Source: Chitinophagales bacterium (lineage in GTDB: Bacteria > Bacteroidota > Bacteroidia > Chitinophagales > LD1). Taken from it: 64,000 nt of DNA. The stretch is from positions 115,697 through 179,696 of the forward strand of contig JAEUUZ010000023.1 in NCBI GenBank assembly GCA_016786765.1, in the 5' to 3' direction. Positions within the stretch are counted from its first letter, which is position 1. The number at the start of each line of letters is the position of its first letter. The notes beneath the pieces were generated by a model, which searched no databases, was not told where the DNA came from, and saw only the letters and a program-made list of their open reading frames with translations. A program made the position numbers and the translations under genes. This document shows positions 35,883-44,573 of this stretch, piece after piece.

Positions 35883-36624
35883 GTCACTTCACCCATACAC
35901 TGTTTTTGTTTTCCTTGTTTTAGGATTAATATTAAGTTCGTGTAAATCTAAAGGCACCGTGAATAAAGGAAGTGCATTGGCTGTACCCTCTATTCAACGC
36001 ATCGATCCTGCCCTTCGGCCGTTTGCGCATCAATACGATTACTTTTCATTTAAAACGAAACTCGATTACGAAGATGGTAGAAATGCATTTTTGTTTACAG
36101 CCAATATTCGCATCCGGCAAGATAGTTTAATTTGGGTGTCGATTACCGGTCCTTTGAATATCGAAGTGGCTAGAGCTATTATCTCCATTGACTCTGTGAA
36201 AATCATGAACAAGATGAGCGGAGAAAAGGAGCGTTATCCGATTCAGTATCTCAATAAATATTTCCCCGGGGAAGTAGATTATTTTCTCATACAGGATTTT
36301 TTATTGGGTAACCCCCTTGCTGCCTCAAAAGCGCCATGTGTATTGGATACCTCAGCGGATGTAACCCAGTTTACCCAGCAAGACGCGAAATTGAAAGTGG
36401 TTCATCATGGCAATACCAAAAACTATACACTTCAAGATGTGCTGTTGAAAGATATACTCGTAAATCAACAGTTGGATGCTACCTTTGAAGATTACCAAAA
36501 GGTGGATTCTAATGCTTTCAGTTGTGCCAGAAATATTCAAATACAGCGCGGTGCCCAACTCATCAAAATCAAAGGTGAGGTGTACAAATTCCGTGCGCAC
36601 GAACCGCTGGAATTCCCTTTTTAA
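35869..36624 (+). CDS. DUF4292 lipoprotein
   Basis: 251 residues from ATG 35869, which places a lipoprotein signal (FLVLGLILSSC, Cys25) at the start; the longer frame from 35821 would bury it. The body (FKTKLDYEDGRNAFLFTANIRIRQDSLIWVSI, GPLNIEVARAIISIDSVKIMNK, NKYFPGEVDYFLIQDFLLGN) fits DUF4292, a Bacteroidota lipoprotein family with a LolB/LppX-like concave beta sheet suited to carry lipids. Role in lipid or lipoprotein traffic is inferred. Operon: between the TPR and EnvC-like genes. Confidence 0.85.
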   Translation: MLKNKSLHPYTVFVFLVLGLILSSCKSKGTVNKGSALAVPSIQRIDPALRPFAHQYDYFSFKTKLDYEDGRNAFLFTANIRIRQDSLIWVSITGPLNIEVARAIISIDSVKIMNKMSGEKERYPIQYLNKYFPGEVDYFLIQDFLLGNPLAASKAPCVLDTSADVTQFTQQDAKLKVVHHGNTKNYTLQDVLLKDILVNQQLDATFEDYQKVDSNAFSCARNIQIQRGAQLIKIKGEVYKFRAHEPLEFPF

Positions 36625-37912
36625 ATCGTTTTCGGTTACTTTATTTTTATTGCTATTCTTGGTTTTGAACACAAGTAATGCCATAGCGCAAATGTCGGTA
36701 GAGAATGCCAAGAAGAAAGACCAACTGCAACAGCAAATGAAAAAGTTGCAACGCGAAATTGCCGAAATGGAAAAGGCCATTCAAACTACTTCTACGCAGA
36801 AAAAACTTACCCTGCAACAGGTAGAGGAAGTGAAAAAGAAAATCAAACAAAAGGAAGGGCAGATTGCCGGTTTTAAAAAGGAAGTGGGTGCATTAAGCAA
36901 AGATATCAAAAAAACGGAAGTTGAAATAGACGAAAAGGCAGCACGGATAGATTTGATGAAGAACAAATACGGCTATGTATTAGGGCAGATTTATTCTTCG
37001 TTGATTCAAAACACAGGTAATGTTTCTTTTTTGTGGAATAATAATACATCGTTTATTACCTCCAATTATTTAAAAACCATTTCCGATTACAGACGCAGTC
37101 AGGCGAACCATTTGCGCGATAATATTTTGGTGTTGGAAGATAAAAAATCTGACCTCGAAGCCTCAAAAGAGGAAACCGAAGCACAGTTGAAAGCCCAAGC
37201 CAATTTGAAAAAAGAGTTGGAGGTTACCCAAAAAGAGAAAGATAAAGAGATTGCTTTGCTATCTGAAAAAGAAAAGCAAATCCGCGCCATGATTGAGAAA
37301 AAAAATAAGGCGTCTAAGCAACTCAATAGCAGCATTCAGCGGATTATTGAAGAAGAGATTCGATTAGCGCAGAAGAAAGCGCAACAAAAAGCTTTGGAAG
37401 CGCAGAAGAATCAAAATAAAGGGAATACTACACCTAAACCCGTTGTTACCAATAAACCTGAAACATATTTAACACCTCAAGAGGTAGCTTTGTCGAAAGA
37501 CTTTGCCTCCAACCAGGGCCGTTTACCATGGCCAGTGGTGAAAGGTGCTATTGTAGGCTATTTCGGGAAACACGAGCATGCAACTATTAAAGGGGTGTTT
37601 ATTGAAAACAACGGTATCGATATTAAGACCTTGCCGGGTTCCAATGCAAAAGCGGTGTTTGAAGGAACGGTAGTAACTATCTTTAATTTACCGACAACCC
37701 AGAATTGCATTATCGTAAAACATGGCGAATACTTTAGTGTGTATTCCAATATTGTTATTCCTATTGTAAAGGTAGGTGATAAAGTAACCACCAAGCAATC
37801 GCTGGGCAGTATCTACACCGACCCAAGTGACAAAGCCACTAAGCTGCACTTAGAAATCTGGCATGGCAAGGATAAAGTAAATCCTGCGAGTTGGTTGGCA
37901 GCTGCGAATTAA
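36593..37912 (+). CDS. EnvC-like murein hydrolase activator with degenerate LytM domain
   Basis: 439 residues from GTG 36593, chosen because it gives a proper signal peptide (RTNRWNSLFKSFSVTLFLLLFLVLNTSNAIAQ, cleaved near residue 33). It overlaps the DUF4292 gene by 32 bases; an internal ATG at 36692 would remove the signal. Residues ~35-290 are long Lys/Glu/Gln-rich coiled coil. The C-terminal M23/LytM domain has lost zinc ligands: ENNGIDIK where active enzymes have HxGxD, and KLHLEIW where HLHFE is usual. It should thus activate an amidase during cell separation rather than cut peptidoglycan itself, as EnvC does. Confidence 0.85.
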   Translation: MRTNRWNSLFKSFSVTLFLLLFLVLNTSNAIAQMSVENAKKKDQLQQQMKKLQREIAEMEKAIQTTSTQKKLTLQQVEEVKKKIKQKEGQIAGFKKEVGALSKDIKKTEVEIDEKAARIDLMKNKYGYVLGQIYSSLIQNTGNVSFLWNNNTSFITSNYLKTISDYRRSQANHLRDNILVLEDKKSDLEASKEETEAQLKAQANLKKELEVTQKEKDKEIALLSEKEKQIRAMIEKKNKASKQLNSSIQRIIEEEIRLAQKKAQQKALEAQKNQNKGNTTPKPVVTNKPETYLTPQEVALSKDFASNQGRLPWPVVKGAIVGYFGKHEHATIKGVFIENNGIDIKTLPGSNAKAVFEGTVVTIFNLPTTQNCIIVKHGEYFSVYSNIVIPIVKVGDKVTTKQSLGSIYTDPSDKATKLHLEIWHGKDKVNPASWLAAAN

Positions 37913-37976
37913 ACCAAGTGTTTTATCAAATTCATCGAACATTAATCTGCATTCAGATCCATAGTTTTATGTCCTG

Positions 37977-38081
37977 CACTATGCCCGCGTGAGCGATGGA
38001 AGCGGAAATCCTTTGCCGATTCCGAGAGGCAAAGATTGCAGCGTACAGCGGGGTTCCGAGCCTAGGAGGAACTCGCCCAAA
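37977..38081 (+). repeat. two-hairpin intergenic repeat, copy B
   Basis: Same frame as copy A (12925-13030): CACTA..CGCGTG..AGCGGAAATCCTTT..AAAGATTGCAGCG..CGCCCAAAT. Hairpin 1 pairs CTTTGCC with GGCAAAG; hairpin 2 pairs GTTCC with GGAAC. It lies in the space before gcvH, in the same orientation relative to the downstream gene as copy A before atpA. Confidence 0.8.
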
Positions 38082-38145
38082 TATTTTTTACGGGCGATGC
38101 TGTATTTATTTCCCATTTCATTGTATGTTCGCAAAAACTAATAAA

Positions 38146-38526
38146 ATGAACTTTCCAGCAGATTTACGTTACAGCAAAGAACACGAATGGGTGCGCGTTG
38201 AGGGCAACATCGGTATTATTGGCATCACAGATTTCGCGCAAAAAGAATTGGGCGATATTGTGTATGTAGATATCAATACGATTGGCGATACATTGGCGAA
38301 AGACAGTGTTTTCGGTACAGTGGAGGCGGTGAAAACCGTTTCGGATTTGTTTATGCCTGTTTCAGGAAAAGTGTTGGAGTTTAACAGTGGCTTAGAAGCG
38401 GCTCCTGAGGCGGTGAATACCGATGCTTACGGTGCGGGATGGATGGTGAAAGTAGAATTGAGCAATCCGGCTGAATTGGATGCTTTGATGGATGCTGCGG
38501 CTTATCAAGCTTCGATTGGCGCATAA
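38146..38526 (+). CDS. gcvH: glycine cleavage system H protein
   Basis: 126 residues from ATG 38146. Carries the lipoyl arm that shuttles the aminomethyl group between the P, T and L proteins. Start [20 protein letters not shown]; lipoylation site Lys in [18 protein letters not shown]; end [21 protein letters not shown] longer frame from 37996 would translate the repeat element and is rejected. vanZ-like gene follows after five bases. gcvP and gcvT are not in the window. Confidence 0.95.
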   Translation: MNFPADLRYSKEHEWVRVEGNIGIIGITDFAQKELGDIVYVDINTIGDTLAKDSVFGTVEAVKTVSDLFMPVSGKVLEFNSGLEAAPEAVNTDAYGAGWMVKVELSNPAELDALMDAAAYQASIGA

Positions 38527-38531
38527 TTCTT

Positions 38532-38906
38532 ATGAATAGAAATTTTGAAACAAAGGAGTTGCATTGGCGACTCCTTTGTTGTTTGTGGGTAGTGGCGATA
38601 CTCTTTTTGTCGCTGATGCCGGCCCGAAACGTACCGGAGGTGGGCGTTTGGAATGCCGATAAATTGGTGCATGCGGGAATGTATTTTGCCTTGGCGATGT
38701 TGATGCTGAAGAGCCAATGGCTTTCGATTACTTCGCTGAAGTATTTGTTAGTAGTGGCTTTGGTGTGTATTGGTTTTGGAGCATCAATAGAATGGTTGCA
38801 AGAGAATTGTACTACCGATAGGCATTTCGATGACCTCGACATTGTGGCGAATACATTGGGCGTTGTTCTGTTTTTATTCGCCAAAAGATTTGTGAAATTG
38901 GTCTGA
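38532..38906 (+). CDS. VanZ-like family membrane protein
   Basis: 124 residues, four predicted helices. VanZ-like pattern: WRLLCCLWVVAILFLSLMPA at the start, then DKLVHAGMYFALAMLM, EWLQ and DLDIVANTLGVVLFLF. The family is named after the teicoplanin-resistance protein of enterococci, but most members are of unknown function and presence here does not imply resistance. Follows gcvH by five bases and is probably cotranscribed. Confidence 0.82.
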   Translation: MNRNFETKELHWRLLCCLWVVAILFLSLMPARNVPEVGVWNADKLVHAGMYFALAMLMLKSQWLSITSLKYLLVVALVCIGFGASIEWLQENCTTDRHFDDLDIVANTLGVVLFLFAKRFVKLV

Positions 38907-38936
38907 AATAAACGAGAAAGGATTAGATTTGAATAC

Positions 38937-40757
38937 ATGAGAAAAGTGCTTCAATTTGGTTTGCTGTTGGTGGTTCTTTTGGGAAGCAGTTCGCTGTTTG
39001 CCCAGAAGGGGCGCGATGAAACGTTGGCCAAGAGTTATTTCGAAAATGCGGAATACGACAAGGCGGCTTATCTCTATGTGCAATTGTGGGAGAACAACAA
39101 TCAGGCACAACAGTTTTACGCGCCTTTGCTGAAATGTTATTTGCAGCAAAAGAAATGGGATGATGCCGAAAAATTGGTGCGTAAGCAAAGCAAAAAGTTT
39201 AGCGAAAATTTTTTGTATCAAATTGATTTGGGTGCTGTATTGCGATTGAAAGGCGATGAAGGTGCTGCACAGAAGCAGTTTGAGAAAGTGATAAAGGAGC
39301 TTCGTCCGAATGAAAATGAATTGCGCCAAACAGCAGGCTATTTCGGAGAAGTAGGGGAATTGGATTTCGAGATTGCCACCTTCAATAAGGCGCAAAAGAT
39401 GTTTGGAGGGAAAATAGATTTCTCCACCGATTTGGCTTCAACATATTTGCAAAAAAACGATTACAAAACAGCTGCAGCTTATTATTTGGAATATATTGAT
39501 CGTCATCCCTACGATGCCCAACCGGTGAAAAATACCATACAAACAGCCCGGGGTGGCGATAAGTTGATGAGCGAAATGGAAACGCAACTCTACACCAAAA
39601 TTCAAAAACAGCCCGACAAAGAAGATTACATTGAATTGCTGACTTGGATTTATATTCAGAACAAAGATTTTGAAGGCGCATTGTTGCAAATGAAAGCCAT
39701 TGACAAACGCAAAAGTGGAGATGGTTATCGGGTATTAGAAATTGCGCATATTGCACAAACGGAAGGCTTTTACGATGATGCCATTTCGGGTTACGAATAT
39801 GTGGTAGCGAAAGAGCCGCGCACATCGCTTTATTTTCAGGCACGTACCGATGTGTTGAATTGCCGAAAAGAAAAAATCGCCAAAAAAATTAACTACACTG
39901 ATGCCGATCTACAAGCGTTGAAAGCCGATTACGAATCGTTTATTGCCGAGAACGGAAAGAATGCCCGAACGGCTCAGTCTATAAAGGAATTGGCCGATTT
40001 GTATGGGTTTTATATTCATGATATTAATGCTGCTGTTGCCACCAGCGAAGAGTTGATTGATTTGCCCGGAATTCCGCAGAGTTTGAAAAATCAAGCAAAA
40101 TTATCGTTAGGCGATTTTTATTTGATAAGTGGCGATGTGTGGGAATCTTCGTTGGTCTATTCGCAGGTAGATAAGGAAGAAAAAGATTCTCCGTTAGGGG
40201 AGGAGGCGCGATTTAAGAATGCCAAGTTATCATACTACAAGGGCGAATTCGAGTGGGCCCAAGAGCAATTAAATATATTGAAGGCATCTACCTCGCAATT
40301 GATTTCGAACGATGCGATTAACTTGTCGGTATTTATCATTGATAATTTAGGCATGGATACCATTTCGGTGCCTATGGAGCTATTTTCACAAGCCGATTTA
40401 TTGATGTTTCAGAATAAAGATGGCGAAGCCGATAAAGTGCTAGACTCTATTGTGTTTACTTATCCGGGGCACGAATTATTTGACGACATTGAATATGCGA
40501 AGGCACAGATTTATTGCAGAAAACGTCAGTTTGAAAAAGCAATACCGTTGTTAGAAAACATTGTGAAGAATTACGGTAAAGATCTGAAAGGCGATGATGC
40601 TTTGTTCTTATTGGCAGATATCACCGAACGGGAAATGAACAATAAAGAAAAGGCGAAGGAGTTATTCAAACAATTGATAGTGGATTATCAGAGTTCATTA
40701 TTAGTAGTAGAAGCCCGTAAACGTTACAGAGTCTTACGTGGCGACAAACTGGAATAA
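38937..40757 (+). CDS. secreted/periplasmic TPR protein
   Basis: 606 residues. Signal peptide ending GSSSLFAQ near residue 23, then TPR-type helical repeats over the full length (YFENAEYDKAAYLYVQLWENN; ARFKNAKLSYYKGEFEWAQEQL; GDDALFLLADITEREMNNKEKAKELFKQL). Likely a periplasmic scaffold or adapter. I see no catalytic motif. Starts 30 bases after the vanZ-like gene. Confidence 0.85.
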   Translation: MRKVLQFGLLLVVLLGSSSLFAQKGRDETLAKSYFENAEYDKAAYLYVQLWENNNQAQQFYAPLLKCYLQQKKWDDAEKLVRKQSKKFSENFLYQIDLGAVLRLKGDEGAAQKQFEKVIKELRPNENELRQTAGYFGEVGELDFEIATFNKAQKMFGGKIDFSTDLASTYLQKNDYKTAAAYYLEYIDRHPYDAQPVKNTIQTARGGDKLMSEMETQLYTKIQKQPDKEDYIELLTWIYIQNKDFEGALLQMKAIDKRKSGDGYRVLEIAHIAQTEGFYDDAISGYEYVVAKEPRTSLYFQARTDVLNCRKEKIAKKINYTDADLQALKADYESFIAENGKNARTAQSIKELADLYGFYIHDINAAVATSEELIDLPGIPQSLKNQAKLSLGDFYLISGDVWESSLVYSQVDKEEKDSPLGEEARFKNAKLSYYKGEFEWAQEQLNILKASTSQLISNDAINLSVFIIDNLGMDTISVPMELFSQADLLMFQNKDGEADKVLDSIVFTYPGHELFDDIEYAKAQIYCRKRQFEKAIPLLENIVKNYGKDLKGDDALFLLADITEREMNNKEKAKELFKQLIVDYQSSLLVVEARKRYRVLRGDKLE

Positions 40758-40857
40758 AAGACATTTAAGATGTAAGATGTGTTGATTTATGAATTATTCC
40801 ATATTAACTTAAATCGTAAAATCGAGAAATCTTAAATTTAAAATCTTAAATCGTAAA

Positions 40858-41160
40858 ATGATAGTATATAACGTTACAATAAAGATTGACTTAGATGTGC
40901 ACGATATTTGGGTGCGCTGGATGAAGGAAGACCATATACTGCGTGTTATGGAGACAGGTTGTTTTGTGAGTTTTAAGATGTACCGCATTTTAGAAGAAGA
41001 CCAAAGCGATGGAATAGCATACGCCATTCAATATTTCGCAAAAACCATTAACGATTACTTTGATTATAAGGAGAAGTATGCTACAGCCCTTCAAAAGGAA
41101 GCAAAAGCCATGTTCCCTGATAAGTTTGTGGCACATCGAACACTTCTGAGGGAGGTTTAA
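40858..41160 (+). CDS. DUF4286 family protein
   Basis: 100 residues, no signal peptide, soluble. Start MIVYNVTIKIDLDVHDIWVRWMKEDHI, then GCFVSFKMYRILEEDQSDGIAYAIQYF and KYATALQKEAKAMFPDKFVAHRTLL fit DUF4286, a small ferredoxin-like-fold family of Bacteroidota. Function unknown. Upstream the noncoding gap contains three AT-rich imperfect repeats of CTTAAATCGTAAAAT, probably chance-prone low complexity. Confidence 0.75.
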   Translation: MIVYNVTIKIDLDVHDIWVRWMKEDHILRVMETGCFVSFKMYRILEEDQSDGIAYAIQYFAKTINDYFDYKEKYATALQKEAKAMFPDKFVAHRTLLREV

Positions 41161-41234
41161 CAAGGATTTTGGAGTGTGTTTTTCTCAGATTAAAAATACT
41201 TTATAGCTTTGGCAAAACTCTAAAAAAATAAGCT

Positions 41235-42854
41235 ATGAAGAAAAATCTGTTACTCATTACAGTTTTGTTAATGCATTACTGCACATTTGCTCAAAGTGAG
41301 GCTAAGGTAAAAGTCACTTGGGGAGGCGAATATTTTTTACCTAAAAAGCATAGCGACCTCGGATTCATCGGGAACGAAAAGGATGGTTATGTACAAATAG
41401 GGCACCTTTATGGAAAATCACTTTCACTTCAACGTTTTGATAATAAGTTCAATATCAAAAGCGAGAAAATCGTTAACCTAAAGGAATTACCAAAGGGCTA
41501 TATGAATGAAGGATTCCAGGAAATCAACAATCGCTACTATTGGTTTTTCTCTACTTGGGATAAAAAAGCAGAAATGGAGCATTTGTTTGTACAAGAAATT
41601 GATGTAAACAAAGGTGATTTTGTAAAAGGGGCAAGAGAAATATTGTCGGCTAAGCGTCTTTCTGGTACTGTTATAGCTACAGGTTTCTATCAATTCAACA
41701 CTTCTAACAAATGGAACATTACGAAGTCTACTGATGGCAAAAGCAAGTTGTTGATTCAATACCGATTGAAGCCAACAGAGAAGAGAGATAAAATCAACAA
41801 AGATGTTATTGGTCTATTTGTTTTCGACTCGAATATGAATAAGGAATGGGGTAGTGAGCATCAAATGCCATATACTGAAGAGCAAATGGATAACAACGAT
41901 TATTACGTTGACAAATTGGGTAACGTTCTCTTAGTAGCAAAAGTTAAAGAGCTTGAAAAGTCGAAAGATAAAAAGCATCCGAATTTCCATTTTGAAATTT
42001 TGAAGTGGAGTAAAGAGGATACAAAAACACAAATTATACCTTTCAAATTTGACGATAAATTCGGAACAGAGGTAGTTATTGCAGAAGATAATACCGGTGC
42101 GCCATTGGTAGTAGGGTATTATTCAAAAGTAAGAGCTTCAGGTAGTGCTGATGGATTTTTTGTTTTGAAAGTGAATGTTGCAGAAAACAAAGTTGATAAG
42201 GTTTTCAAAGGTATGTACGAGTTTCCTGCAGAAGTATTGAAACAATTTGAGTCTGCACGAGCACAACGAAAAATTGAGAAGAAAGACGCTAAAGATGAGA
42301 GCGAAATTGGAGGTTTGCGTTTTAGAAATCTTACAATATTTGAAGATGGTTCATTACAACTTACCGGAGAACAATACATTGTTACAGTTACTGTGTATAT
42401 GACGAAATACGGCCCACAAATTAAATACAATCACTTTTACGAAGATGTATATGTAGCAAAAGTAGGCGCAGATGGTGAATTGAAATTTGTAACCAAAGTA
42501 CCTAAAGCACAGCGTGCAATGAGTACCGCATTTTCTTATTGGGTAGGTGGTATGTCCATCAAATCGTATTTCTTTAAAGGGAAGGAGTATTTATTATTCT
42601 TAGATAACTTTAAGAACCTGAATATTTCCGCTTCAACAGCACCTGCATATCATGCAGATGGATTAGGTGGAGTGTTGATGCTTGTTGGTATTGACGAAAA
42701 TGGTAAAACAGCTAAATCTAAACTCTTTGATTTTAGAGAAGAGAAACGTCAGTTAACTGTAACTAATTTCAGCAGCGTTGGAACAAACCAAGTAATGGCG
42801 AGAACCATCGGAAAGAAAAGAGTTAGTAAGCCCTTTATTCTAACGTTTGAATAA
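41235..42854 (+). CDS. secreted protein of unknown function
   Basis: 539 residues with a signal peptide (MKKNLLLITVLLMHYCTFAQ). The chain alternates short beta strands with charged loops, such as GNEKDGYVQIGHLYGKSLSLQRFD and LLVAKVKELEKSKDKKHPNFHFEI, reminiscent of a beta-propeller of repeated blades, but I cannot prove a propeller. There is no T9SS sorting domain at the C-terminus, so a periplasmic place is likely. A TAGCTTTG -7 element (41204-41211) lies 24 bases upstream. Terminated by the hairpin at 42876-42908. Confidence 0.65.
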   Translation: MKKNLLLITVLLMHYCTFAQSEAKVKVTWGGEYFLPKKHSDLGFIGNEKDGYVQIGHLYGKSLSLQRFDNKFNIKSEKIVNLKELPKGYMNEGFQEINNRYYWFFSTWDKKAEMEHLFVQEIDVNKGDFVKGAREILSAKRLSGTVIATGFYQFNTSNKWNITKSTDGKSKLLIQYRLKPTEKRDKINKDVIGLFVFDSNMNKEWGSEHQMPYTEEQMDNNDYYVDKLGNVLLVAKVKELEKSKDKKHPNFHFEILKWSKEDTKTQIIPFKFDDKFGTEVVIAEDNTGAPLVVGYYSKVRASGSADGFFVLKVNVAENKVDKVFKGMYEFPAEVLKQFESARAQRKIEKKDAKDESEIGGLRFRNLTIFEDGSLQLTGEQYIVTVTVYMTKYGPQIKYNHFYEDVYVAKVGADGELKFVTKVPKAQRAMSTAFSYWVGGMSIKSYFFKGKEYLLFLDNFKNLNISASTAPAYHADGLGGVLMLVGIDENGKTAKSKLFDFREEKRQLTVTNFSSVGTNQVMARTIGKKRVSKPFILTFE

Positions 42855-42875
42855 CTTTTTTTATCTCAATATCCT

Positions 42876-42908
42876 AAAAAATGGAGCAAAGTAATTTGCT
42901 CCATTTTT
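42876..42908 (+). terminator. intrinsic terminator after the 539-residue protein gene
   Basis: A perfect stem AAATGGAGCAAA / TTTGCTCCATTT (42879-42890 with 42895-42906), loop GTAA, ending in a T run. The flanking A and T bases extend the pairing. Confidence 0.85.
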
Positions 42909-42952
42909 GGTATATCCTCATCACACTATTTCCGTATTTTAAATTAACCAAT

Positions 42953-43546
42953 ATGAAAGCTAAAACAATATTATTCCTATGCACCTTTTATAGTCTACTA
43001 ATGGCTACAGCGCAAACATCTTCCGACTTTTCCTTGTCCAGTAATGCATCTGAGCAAGCCTCAGTTATAACTACGCACAGAAAATCAGTAGTATTTAAAC
43101 AAGAACTCGATTCCCCGTCTACCATGCAAATTATTTACTTTAACGATAGTAAAAGTACCAAGGTAGAACATGATGAAAAGTACTATCTAAAAATGGCTAA
43201 AAGCGAACGGACAAGAGGCATCGTTTTTACCACATTAGGTTATCCTATGATTGGAGCAGGTACCTATCTTTTTGTTGCTGGGATACAGAAATTTGTCAAT
43301 GGCGATGGTTTTGATGGGGATGAACCGGGAGGTGTAGCCCCTGTGGTTAGTGCTATTATAAATGGAGCGGGTCTTTTGGCAGCTGGCATCCCCTTTGCTA
43401 TAAAAGGACCAATGGCACTTGCAGATGCTAAATACTTTAAAAAGAAAGCAGCTGAACAAAAAACAAGCTTTGAGGTTGAGCCTACAATTTTGAGAACACG
43501 TGAAGCAAATACAGCATGTGGTGTTGTATTTCGCTTACATTTCTAA
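42953..43546 (+). CDS. secreted or membrane protein of unknown function
   Basis: 197 residues from ATG 42953; the frame could open at 42881 but that would translate the terminator hairpin. Signal peptide MKAKTILFLCTFYSLLMATAQ. A Gly/Ala-rich hydrophobic middle (VFTTLGYPMIGAGTYLFVAGI; AIINGAGLLAAGIPFAIKGPMA) forms two likely membrane helices. The start-to-middle charge pattern (YYLKMAKSERTRG) precedes the first helix. No family recognised. Confidence 0.6.
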   Translation: MKAKTILFLCTFYSLLMATAQTSSDFSLSSNASEQASVITTHRKSVVFKQELDSPSTMQIIYFNDSKSTKVEHDEKYYLKMAKSERTRGIVFTTLGYPMIGAGTYLFVAGIQKFVNGDGFDGDEPGGVAPVVSAIINGAGLLAAGIPFAIKGPMALADAKYFKKKAAEQKTSFEVEPTILRTREANTACGVVFRLHF

Positions 43547-43562
43547 AGTCGATTAAGCTAAA

Positions 43563-43600
43563 CAATAAAGGCCAACAACTTATGCTGTCGGCCTTTATTG
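43563..43600 (+). terminator. hairpin terminator between convergent genes
   Basis: CAATAAAGGCC (43563-43573) pairs with GGCCTTTATTG (43590-43600); the pairing can extend inward with one mismatch. It lies 17 bases after the rightward stop and 18 bases before the leftward stop at 43619, so it may serve both genes. Confidence 0.7.
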
Positions 43601-43618
43601 CATTTTGCTACCGTTGTC

Positions 43619-44164
43619 TTAAGGTTGAAAATTGTAAACGCCTGCACCCGTGTTAATCGTTCGGATACGTAAAGCATATTTGCCTACAGCATTAGCAACG
43701 GGGCCAATAGCTCCATTATAGGGAATAAATCCAGTAGTCCCCGGCAAGAGATTTAATTGTACTTGGACATTGTTTAACAAATTAATGAGTGTTACGCTCA
43801 TTGGTGAATTGGTTCCGTTTTTAAACATGGCTGAAACCGGAACATTAGGCACAAATTGTTTTTTGTAGATGTACCAGTCGTTATCCATTGCTGCAGGTAT
43901 TGCATTGGCTTTTCCGCAGAAAACAATATTAAAAGCAACAGGTTGAGTAATATCCACTGCGCCCTGTTGGAAGTTGTTTTGGGGCTCTACATCAAAGTTG
44001 CAAATGTTTGCGGTAGTAGCATTTCTATGGCTTTTCTCTTCTAGTTTTGCAGATAAAGAAGCATTATCAATAGGTTCTGTTACTTCACTTTTTTGGCAGC
44101 TAGATAGGATCAATCCGATACCGATGCTTGCTATGGCGAATACGCCTTTGATAGTTGTTTTCAT
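43619..44164 (-). CDS. lipoprotein of unknown function
   Basis: 181 residues. Lipobox LILSSC (Cys23), then QKSEVTEP and a soluble domain (FDVEPQNNFQQGAVDITQPVAFNIVFCGKANAI) ending GAGVYNFQP. No family recognised; probably a periplasmic or outer-membrane lipoprotein. On the minus strand a TACTTTTG -7 element (plus 44230-44237) is a candidate promoter with a leader near 60 bases. Confidence 0.65.
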   Translation of the reverse strand: MKTTIKGVFAIASIGIGLILSSCQKSEVTEPIDNASLSAKLEEKSHRNATTANICNFDVEPQNNFQQGAVDITQPVAFNIVFCGKANAIPAAMDNDWYIYKKQFVPNVPVSAMFKNGTNSPMSVTLINLLNNVQVQLNLLPGTTGFIPYNGAIGPVANAVGKYALRIRTINTGAGVYNFQP

Positions 44165-44542
44165 AATTCTGTAAATTTTTTATTTTATGCCTACTCTATT
44201 CGCTTTTCGGCTTCCGCGTTTTGCTGAAACAAAAGTAGATTGGATATTGCCCTTAAAAAGTACATTATTGGAAAATTGTACGATATTTATTTCGGTTAAT
44301 TTTGCGCTTATTTTCTATACATGCGTCTGAAAACATTAATAAAAAAGCGTTTTGTTGAATGACAAAAAATACACTTTGTACAATTTATATTGTCAGTTAG
44401 TAGTTTAAAATACTACTTAAAAGCGCACTTTTTTTAATTTTTCTCATGATTTCAAAGTAGATTTTGGGAGAGCTTTTAGTGTTTAATGAGGCATGAAAAT
44501 TTTAGGGCTACACCATTGTTTCGACTATTTTTTTAAAAAATA
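44165..44542. other. AT-rich divergent intergenic region
   Basis: About 380 bases without a gene. It probably holds the leftward promoter of the lipoprotein gene (CAAAAGTA on plus at 44230-44237) and precedes the rplE promoter. A dyad around TTGTACAA (near 44377) is noted without a function. Confidence 0.4.
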
Positions 44543-44573
44543 TTTGGAGAAATGTGGATAAGTTATACCTTTG
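44543..44573 (+). promoter_or_regulatory. rplE operon promoter, Bacteroidota type, with DnaA-box-like spacer
   Basis: TTTG at 44543-44546, 19 bases, TACCTTTG at 44566-44573: perfect promoter pattern. TGTGGATAA at 44553-44561 occupies the same spacer position as in the rpsC promoter, and AAATATTTG before and GCGTTCC after are also shared. Predicted start of transcription about 44580. A small hairpin AGACG/CGTCT (44590-44608) lies in the leader. Confidence 0.85.

Noticed and set aside
37996..38145. 50-residue N-terminal extension of gcvH
   Set aside because: It translates repeat copy B. The conserved H-protein start is ATG 38146.
38532..38906. Glycopeptide resistance gene from the VanZ-like protein
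   Set aside because: VanZ-like proteins are common in Bacteroidota next to housekeeping genes; no vanHAX genes are present.
40762..40857. Tandem CTTAAATCGTAAAAT repeats as an iteron-like element
   Set aside because: Copies are imperfect, AT-rich and few; no replication gene is nearby.
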